This document shows positions 43,295 to 48,212 of a DNA stretch of 48,212 nt, one piece after another; position 1 is the first letter of the stretch; each line of letters starts with the position of its first letter. The notes beneath the pieces were generated by a model. The model worked only from the letters and a program-made list of their open reading frames with translations, had not been told where the DNA came from and made no database searches. Position numbers and translations under genes: made by a program. The stretch spans positions 1 through 48,212 of the forward strand of contig HF986035.1 of NCBI GenBank assembly GCA_000431015.1, read 5' to 3'. This DNA comes from Alistipes sp. CAG:514 (lineage in GTDB: Bacteria; Bacteroidota; Bacteroidia; Bacteroidales; UBA932).

Positions 43295-43498
43295 TTAACT
43301 GTTTCTATACATCAGTATCCGTAAATCATTTTCATCGTTGACAAGGATCAGGTGCGACCATTGGTCACGGAGCAGATCATCACTATAATCCAAGACGACG
43401 TAGTTCTCGTTTGTATGCGCCTTCAAATGAGCTGCGATTTCCTCTCCTTGGGATGCTGTCCGTTTAATATCAACAGCCGAGGACAGAATCATGGTCAC
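43295..43498 (-). CDS. Orphan 67-codon ORF, possibly a gene remnant
   Basis: This short minus-strand frame encodes a plausible acidic protein end (YVVLDYSDDLLRDQWSHLILVNDENDLRILMYRNS, quoted in parts: YVVLDYSDD, LRDQWSHLIL, NDENDLRILM). The same frame stays open about 20 codons upstream of the ATG (NPFPFIDYIVGV) without a start codon that I can support, which suggests the 3' part of a truncated gene. No family is recognised. It lies inside the repeat-bounded segment downstream of the methyltransferase. The rest of 43195-43597 holds nothing I can name. Confidence 0.3.
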   Translation of the reverse strand: MTMILSSAVDIKRTASQGEEIAAHLKAHTNENYVVLDYSDDLLRDQWSHLILVNDENDLRILMYRNS

Positions 43499-43597
43499 AC
43501 CAACAATATAGTCAATGAAAGGAAATGGATTTGATACATTTTCTATGATCTACTGTCCGCAGTTCAGTCGGATGATAACGTGTGCCGGATCTTCAAG

Positions 43598-43649
43598 ACC
43601 CATCTCGCACTTCAAGGGAACCATGTGGGAACCTTTATGAAAAGCAAAT
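43598..43649 (+). repeat. Right copy of 52-bp perfect direct repeat
   Basis: Identical over 52 bp to 40252-40303. It ends one base before a different terminator hairpin and about 33 bp from the 3' end of tRNA-Cys. It does not overlap the tRNA. Confidence 0.85.
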
Positions 43650-43679
43650 ACCCCTACAGCTGGCTGTAGGGGTATTTTG
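43649..43679. terminator. Terminator hairpin between right repeat and tRNA-Cys
   Basis: TACCCCTACAG, loop CTGG, CTGTAGGGGTA, then TTTTGTG: a perfect 11-bp stem. On the minus strand it is followed by TTTGCTTTT, so it may also end the tRNA-Cys transcript. Its stem sequence is unrelated to the hairpin after the left repeat. Confidence 0.75.
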
Positions 43680-43681
43680 TG

Positions 43682-43752
43682 AGGTGCCTAGCGGAATCGA
43701 ACCGCTGTAGCAGGTTTTGCAGACCTGTGCCTAACCGCTCGGCCAAAGCACC
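43682..43752 (-). tRNA. tRNA-Cys (GCA)
   Basis: The minus strand folds as a cloverleaf with acceptor GGTGCTT/AGGCACC, anticodon GCA in the loop CTGCAAA, and T arm GCGG-TTCGATT-CCGC. The discriminator base is U73, the cysteine identity base. CCA is not encoded. It is transcribed towards the restriction-modification segment. A -7 element lies upstream at 43767-43774. Confidence 0.93.
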
Positions 43753-43766
43753 GTTGTTTGGGAATG

Positions 43767-43774
43767 CAAAGATA
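43767..43774 (-). promoter_or_regulatory. -7 element TATCTTTG of tRNA-Cys
   Basis: A perfect TAnnTTTG element on the minus strand, 14 bp before the tRNA 5' end. Confidence 0.6.
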
Positions 43775-43831
43775 ATGCTTTTTCTGTTATCCGCAAATTA
43801 TTTCTTCCCGAATGCCGCCGAATGCCGACAT

Positions 43832-43974
43832 AGTCCACCAAAAGTCCACCTGAAGCCTGCCGGAAGTCCACCGGAGGCCTGCCAAAAGTCCACCGGAGGC
43901 CTGCTAAAAGTCCATCTGAAGCCTGCCGGAAGTCCACCGGAGGCCTGCCTAGAGCCAACCGGAAGTCTGCCGTT
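43832..43974. repeat. 22-bp tandem repeats downstream of the RelA/SpoT gene
   Basis: Six 22-bp units start at 43843, 43865, 43887, 43909, 43931 and 43953, preceded by a half unit at 43832. The core is AGTCCACCGGAGGCCTGCC. Units 1 and 4 share the variant CTGAAGCCTGCCGGA, so a 66-bp higher-order period is also visible. Since 22 is not a multiple of 3, the array is not coding repeat. Several units hold the palindrome AGGCCT. The array ends 11 bp before the RelA/SpoT stop codon. Confidence 0.8.
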
Positions 43975-43985
43975 TGCCCTAAATG

Positions 43986-46142
43986 CTATGACCTGCTGAC
44001 CTTGGTTACGTGCTTGAGAATCCTGATCTGCGAGATCACCTTGTCGAGCTCCATGTTGGAAGGGACGGAGATCCTCATGGTGATCTCGTAGGTTCCGCCG
44101 CGGTTGTTCTCGCTGACGTTGAACGTCCTGAGCGAGGCCTTGAACGTGTTGACGATCTCGGTGATCTGGCCTATTACTGACGACTCGTTGTCCGTCACAA
44201 TCTTGAGGGTGCTTTGGAAACTACCGCCGGTAGGCGAGTCCGCCCACTTGACTTTCTGGATCCTGTACGGGTAGGCGCTGATGAGTCGAGCCGCGTTCGG
44301 ACAGGAGATCCTGTGGATCTTGATGCCCTCGGTCCTCGTGACAAATCCGAACACATCGTCCCCGAAGACTGGATGGCAGCACTTGGACATCTTGTAGTCC
44401 AGCCCCTTGAGGTCTCTCGCGTTCAGGACAAGGATGTCGTCCGATGAGTGCCTGTTGCCCCATTCCGCCGACCTTGCCCCCAGTCTCTCCGCCTCCGCCT
44501 CTTTCGCTGCCTCGATGGCTTCGGCGTTTAGCCTGTCACGGTCAAGAATGTAGTTCTTCACGTCATTGACATCCACATCGCCACCGGCTACGGCGGCGTA
44601 GAACGAATTGAGGGTGGCATATTTGAGCTTCTTAAGAAGTTCGGCCAGCACTTCGTCCGTAAGCTCCAGCTTCCAGTTCTTCAGCCTTCGTCCAAGAAGC
44701 TCCTTTCCCTGGGCGGCTTTTTTATATTCCTCCTCATTGAGCTCCTGCTTGATGCGGTTGCGCGCCTTTGAGGTCACGACGAAATTCAGCCAGTCAGAGG
44801 ACGGCTTCTGGTTCTTGCCGGACATGATGTCCACCACATCACCTGTCTTGAGTTTTTCCCTGATGGACACCGCCTTCCCGTTGATGCGTCCGCCAGCGCA
44901 GCGCACTCCAAGTCCTGAATGAATATTAAAGGCGAAGTCCAGCACGGTGGCTCCGGCCGGCAGGATCCTCAGCTCACCCGATGGGGTGAACACGAATATC
45001 TCCTTGGAAGGCGGCTGCGGAAGCTCGTCCGGACTGCCTTCGTGAGGGTGCTCAAGGGCGTAGCGCACGGAAGTCAGCCATTTATCCAGCTGGGCTTCAT
45101 GCTTGATGCCCTTGTAGGACCAGTGTGAGGCCTGTCCGTTCTCCGCCTCGTCGTCCATTCTCTTTGTCCTGATCTGAACCTCAAGGTAGGCACCGCTCTT
45201 GTTCTTGACCGTGATGTGCAGGGACTCGTAACCGTTCGGCTTAGGGTTCGTCACCCAGTCGCGCAGACGTTTGGTGTCGGCCTCATATTCCTCGGTCACG
45301 TATGAATAGACTTTCCAGCAGAGGTCTTTCTCCGTCTTGGCATCAGGCTCGCAGTCAATGATGAAACGGATGGCGAAGACGTCATACACCCCCTCGAACG
45401 GCACTTTCTGCTTCTGCATCTTCCTCCAGATTGAATATGCCGTCTTGGTCCTGATCTTCAGCTTGTAATGGATCCCGTCATCGGAAAGGGTCTTCTTGAG
45501 CGGTTCTATGAACTCCTCGGTCAGCCTGATCCTGTCCCTTTCGGTCGCCTTCAGCTTGTTGGTGATCGCGCGGTACTGCTCCGGCTCGGCGAAACGGAAG
45601 TAGATGTCCTCCATCTCGCTCTTGATGTTGTAGAGTCCAAGCTGGTGGGCCAGAGGAATGTACAGCATCAGGGTCTCCAGAATCTTCTTCTCTCTGGAGG
45701 CTTTCGGGAACATCTCCAGATGCCTCATCACCTCCAGCCGGTCGGCGATCTTCAGGACAGTCACACGTGGATCAGTCGAGTATTGCACGATCAGTTTCTT
45801 GTAGCTTTCGGCCTCAAGGCGTGTGTCTTTCGGCTTGATCGTCGCGATTTTGTTCAGTCCCTCCACCATTTTGTACACATCCTCCGGGAATCCGCCAGAG
45901 TGCAAATCAATCTCAGGATGCTTTCTGGTCGCCTCGTGGAGGAACACCGCCGCCACGCAGTCCGCCGGCAGGCCGATCTCGTCCGCCGCGATCAGCGCCA
46001 CGTTGACCGGATGCTCGATGAAGGGGTGTCCGTTGCCGCGCGTCTCGTCCGCCAGCGCCGCCGAAGCTATAGCGTACGCTTTGTCGATGAGAGCCTGTCC
46101 GCCCTCATCGTACTGGGGAAATCTCTGATGAATCGTGTCCAT
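43986..46142 (-). CDS. RelA/SpoT-family (p)ppGpp synthetase with degenerate hydrolase site
   Basis: The 718-residue protein has the full long-RSH layout: HD domain (about 20-170), synthetase (about 215-350), TGS (about 385-445), helical region and C-terminal ACT (about 640-718). The synthetase looks active: KTAYSIWRKM, DVFAIRFII, KPNGYESLH, and LEVQIRT with the catalytic Glu. The HD domain keeps His44, His69 and Asp134 but reads HEATRK where HDxxED is expected and ADRLEV where ADRLHN is expected, so hydrolysis is doubtful. The synthetase motif RLRD is nearer the basic RXKD class of bifunctional enzymes. It therefore probably acts as a synthetase beside another RSH elsewhere. Confidence 0.92.
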   Translation of the reverse strand: MDTIHQRFPQYDEGGQALIDKAYAIASAALADETRGNGHPFIEHPVNVALIAADEIGLPADCVAAVFLHEATRKHPEIDLHSGGFPEDVYKMVEGLNKIATIKPKDTRLEAESYKKLIVQYSTDPRVTVLKIADRLEVMRHLEMFPKASREKKILETLMLYIPLAHQLGLYNIKSEMEDIYFRFAEPEQYRAITNKLKATERDRIRLTEEFIEPLKKTLSDDGIHYKLKIRTKTAYSIWRKMQKQKVPFEGVYDVFAIRFIIDCEPDAKTEKDLCWKVYSYVTEEYEADTKRLRDWVTNPKPNGYESLHITVKNKSGAYLEVQIRTKRMDDEAENGQASHWSYKGIKHEAQLDKWLTSVRYALEHPHEGSPDELPQPPSKEIFVFTPSGELRILPAGATVLDFAFNIHSGLGVRCAGGRINGKAVSIREKLKTGDVVDIMSGKNQKPSSDWLNFVVTSKARNRIKQELNEEEYKKAAQGKELLGRRLKNWKLELTDEVLAELLKKLKYATLNSFYAAVAGGDVDVNDVKNYILDRDRLNAEAIEAAKEAEAERLGARSAEWGNRHSSDDILVLNARDLKGLDYKMSKCCHPVFGDDVFGFVTRTEGIKIHRISCPNAARLISAYPYRIQKVKWADSPTGGSFQSTLKIVTDNESSVIGQITEIVNTFKASLRTFNVSENNRGGTYEITMRISVPSNMELDKVISQIRILKHVTKVSRS

Positions 46143-46179
46143 AGCAAGTCCGTTTTACGCCCGAGGGCATCATTCCTCT

Positions 46180-46187
46180 CAAAAATA
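46180..46187 (-). promoter_or_regulatory. -7 element TATTTTTG of the RelA/SpoT gene
   Basis: A TAnnTTTG element on the minus strand, 37 bp upstream of the start codon at 46142. Confidence 0.5.
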
Positions 46188-46243
46188 CAAATTTTCTTCA
46201 AATTAGACACTGTTTTGCCTTCTTTGTTTGGCCCGAGGTCCGG

Positions 46244-46318
46244 CAAGGTGGTAAATTTGCCGGTAAGTTTTCACATGAATTGGTAAATTTCAGGTCGGTG
46301 CTGATATTTACCACCTTG
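46244..46318. repeat. 13-bp perfect inverted repeat upstream of the coiled-coil lipoprotein
   Basis: CAAGGTGGTAAAT (46244-46256) and ATTTACCACCTTG (46306-46318) are exact inverted copies, 49 bp apart. The inner part GGTAAATTT recurs at 46282-46290, with a close variant (GGTAAGTTT) at 46262-46270. The right arm ends 5 bp before the -33 box of the next gene. The stretch 46143-46398 holds no gene besides this and the two promoters. Confidence 0.65.
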
Positions 46319-46323
46319 TGTTA

Positions 46324-46354
46324 TTTGATGTTACAAGACCCATGACTATCTTTG
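46324..46354 (+). promoter_or_regulatory. Promoter of the coiled-coil lipoprotein gene
   Basis: TTTG (46324-46327), 19 bp, TATCTTTG (46347-46354): a consensus Bacteroidota promoter about 45 bp before the start codon. Confidence 0.7.
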
Positions 46355-46398
46355 ACGCACTTTTTCGTCCTGCGAGAATAATCAAACCCAAATATTTT

Positions 46399-48212
46399 AT
46401 GAGAAGACAAAGAATATTCATCATGCTGTCCGCTGTGTCCCTGCTGCTTGTCGGCTGCGCGAACTACGACTCGGACATCAACCGGATTGACGAGGAGCTT
46501 GACCGGATCGAGAACACACGCATCAAGTCTCTTTCAGAGCAGATTGACCGGATCAACGTCTCGCTTCCGGAACTGGAGCGGACCGACAAGGATCTCAAGG
46601 ACATGATCAAATCCTTGGAAGGCACCGCCGGCGACCTTCAGAAGGCCATCGCGGAGAACGGGACGAAGATTGAGGCTGTGAACGCGGATCTCGCGAAGGC
46701 GCTGGATGAGCTCCGGAGTACTGACTCCAAGGACAAGGAGGAGGTCATGGCCGCCTTGACGGCAGCCAAGGCCGAAATTATCGCAAGACTCGACGCCATG
46801 AAGACCGAGGCGGAGAAAAAGCTGGAAGCCGTGAACGGCACGATCGCGGCGCTTCAAGAGAAGGACACCCAGCTGGAGAAAAAGATCTCAGATCTTAAGG
46901 ACTACGCCGACAATGTCCTCGCCGAGGCCAAGGAGCATGCCGACAAGGGAATCGCCGGCGCCAAGGATTGGGCATTGGCAACGTTCTCCACTCTAGAGAG
47001 CCAGAAGGCTATAGAGGAGGACATCGCCTCCATAAAGGGGAGCGTTGAGGGTCTGAAGGCCTCTGTGGCCGATCTTGAGAAGAGGCTCACGGAGAAATTC
47101 TCCAAGGATCTTGAGACGGCCGTCGCAGGTCTGGATTCCAAGATTTCGGAGCAGGTGACAGCACTGACTGCGGCCTACACCAACGCCATCTCTACGGCCA
47201 AGACAGAGATCGAGACAGCCTACACAGCCGCGATCAAGTCCGCGATCGAGAATCTGGAGGCATCCTTGAAGGATTGGGTCAACGAGACGCTGACTGGCTA
47301 CAGCACCGTTGCGGCCACGGAGGCCGGGATCGCTGCGCTGAAGGACGATCTCGAGGGACAATTGTCCGGCCAAAAGGCATATCTTGAGGGCCTTTTGACC
47401 TCCTTGTCGAATGACATGACGAAGAACAACGCCGAATTGAAGAAACTTGTGGACGCCAACGCCAAGGCCATAGAGGCTAACAAGAAAGCCATTGAGGAGA
47501 GTGCCAAGAAGATCACTCAACTGGAGAGCGACCTCGCCGCCGCAAAGACAGAGATCAAGACCGCCTATGAAAAGGCCATCAGCGACGCTGTCAGTGCATC
47601 CGAGGGCAAGCTGACCAAGGAAATCACAGACAGGATCGCCGAGGTGAACAAGTCGATTGATGACAAGGTGACAAAGGTTCAGAATGCCGTTGATGCCCTG
47701 ACCGTCAAGGTTGCCGACCTCGAGAAGAGCGTTCAGGCCATCAGCGCCGACCTCACCGCCCTGAAGAATTCTGTGAAGGACCTGGAGGACAGGCTCAACG
47801 CCCGCATCCAGTCGATTTCCTACATCCCGACTTATGCCGACAGGGTTGAGGAAGTCTATTTTACTATTGGTGACCTCAGCTATATCAAGGATCTTACCAT
47901 TCAGTTCGAAGTCATGCCTCACGACATGGCTCAGAAGATCACCGTGGATCAGGTGTCCGGTCAGGCAACTTACCCTCAGACAAGGGCCGCGAGCCTCACA
48001 TCGTTTAAGGTGAAGAGTGTCTCCGGTGATGCTGACGGAATCCTTACTATTGTCATTGATCCGATAGAGTTCCTGAATAATGACCATTACAAGTATCCCA
48101 CGATGAGTCCGGCCGCGATCAGGGTCGCTGTGTCCGACTCCAAGAACGGAGTGAGCGTGGCTTCTGAATATATCTCCGTCGATCCGAAGAAGTACAATAG
48201 ATTCATGTCCTA
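46399..48212 (+). CDS. Long coiled-coil lipoprotein, PL29-N-terminus-like; 3' end cut by window
   Basis: The frame opens at the ATG at 46399 and runs without a stop to the window edge (604 complete codons). It has a lipoprotein signal (LLLVGC, Cys20). About 450 residues of almost unbroken heptad coiled coil follow, rich in Ala, Lys, Glu and Leu, with internal similarity such as AKTEIETAYTAAI and AKTEIKTAYEKAI. Then comes ARIQSISYIPTYAD, a motif I associate with Bacteroides surface proteins annotated with the PL29 lyase N-terminal region, and a beta-sandwich start. The coiled coil probably acts as a stalk that lifts a C-terminal domain off the surface. That domain lies beyond the window, so enzyme or adhesin cannot be decided. 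Confidence 0.85.
   Translation, partial: MRRQRIFIMLSAVSLLLVGCANYDSDINRIDEELDRIENTRIKSLSEQIDRINVSLPELERTDKDLKDMIKSLEGTAGDLQKAIAENGTKIEAVNADLAKALDELRSTDSKDKEEVMAALTAAKAEIIARLDAMKTEAEKKLEAVNGTIAALQEKDTQLEKKISDLKDYADNVLAEAKEHADKGIAGAKDWALATFSTLESQKAIEEDIASIKGSVEGLKASVADLEKRLTEKFSKDLETAVAGLDSKISEQVTALTAAYTNAISTAKTEIETAYTAAIKSAIENLEASLKDWVNETLTGYSTVAATEAGIAALKDDLEGQLSGQKAYLEGLLTSLSNDMTKNNAELKKLVDANAKAIEANKKAIEESAKKITQLESDLAAAKTEIKTAYEKAISDAVSASEGKLTKEITDRIAEVNKSIDDKVTKVQNAVDALTVKVADLEKSVQAISADLTALKNSVKDLEDRLNARIQSISYIPTYADRVEEVYFTIGDLSYIKDLTIQFEVMPHDMAQKITVDQVSGQATYPQTRAASLTSFKVKSVSGDADGILTIVIDPIEFLNNDHYKYPTMSPAAIRVAVSDSKNGVSVASEYISVDPKKYNRFMS

Noticed and set aside
43598..43752. tRNA-Cys as the integration (att) site of the cassette
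   Set aside because: The repeated 52 bp stops about 33 bp short of the tRNA and shares no sequence with its 3' end, so a classical tRNA att duplication is not shown; the proximity may still matter.
43832..43974. CRISPR-like array
   Set aside because: The units are contiguous with no unique spacers, and no cas gene is present in the window.

Overview
The window is a chromosomal segment of a Bacteroidota bacterium, most likely order Bacteroidales. The evidence is the repeated -7 promoter element TAnnTTTG with TTG or TTTG 19-21 bp upstream, the weak Shine-Dalgarno signals, the SusC-like TonB receptor and lipoprotein repertoire, a eukaryote-like ProRS, and families such as DUF3078, WbqC and OmpP1/FadL. 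The DNA is moderately GC rich with GC-rich codon use. Species cannot be read from the sequence.

Layout. 1-3200: a 51-bp tandem repeat at the left edge, a small lipoprotein and a secreted GH2 glycosidase. 3274-9302: an LTA-synthase-like membrane sulfatase-fold enzyme, a small membrane protein, a PAS protein, a long-hairpin MITE-like element, and a glnS-LolC/E permease operon. 9450-9686: an AT-rich cassette bounded by inverted repeats that holds a 52-residue membrane ORF. 9721-16845: an overlapping operon (nucleotidyltransferase, CPBP protease, YgjP-type metallopeptidase), divergent divIC-purB, tmk with a DoxX/MauE protein, and divergent folP. 16972-21704: rimP-nusA-infB. 21928-25459: the lipid A genes lpxD, lpxC and lpxA, followed by a WbqC-family gene. 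25456-28671: a FadL-like porin and an extremely biased lipoprotein. 28820-38756: proS-DUF3078-tilS, sppA, a TonB receptor with an exported HMA metal-binding protein, and hisS. 38825: initiator tRNA-Met. 39000: a lipoprotein with a glycosidase-like barrel.

The accessory part is 40252-43649. A perfect 52-bp direct repeat flanks about 3.3 kb that carries a decayed gene, a PaeR7I/XhoI-type restriction endonuclease, its N6-adenine methyltransferase and an orphan fragment, all next to tRNA-Cys. Each repeat copy is followed at once by a different, near-perfect terminator hairpin. Right of it come 22-bp tandem repeats, a RelA/SpoT protein whose hydrolase site is degenerate, and a long coiled-coil lipoprotein cut by the window edge.

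Points most worth a second look: the repeat-bounded restriction-modification cassette; the hexamer GAATAT, which looks strongly over-represented in the core DNA, seems to override codon choice, and is missing from the cassette; the hairpin and inverted-repeat elements at 6187-6348, 9450-9686 and 46244-46318; an LpxC without the FabZ fusion usual in this phylum; and the RelA/SpoT with replaced hydrolase residues.
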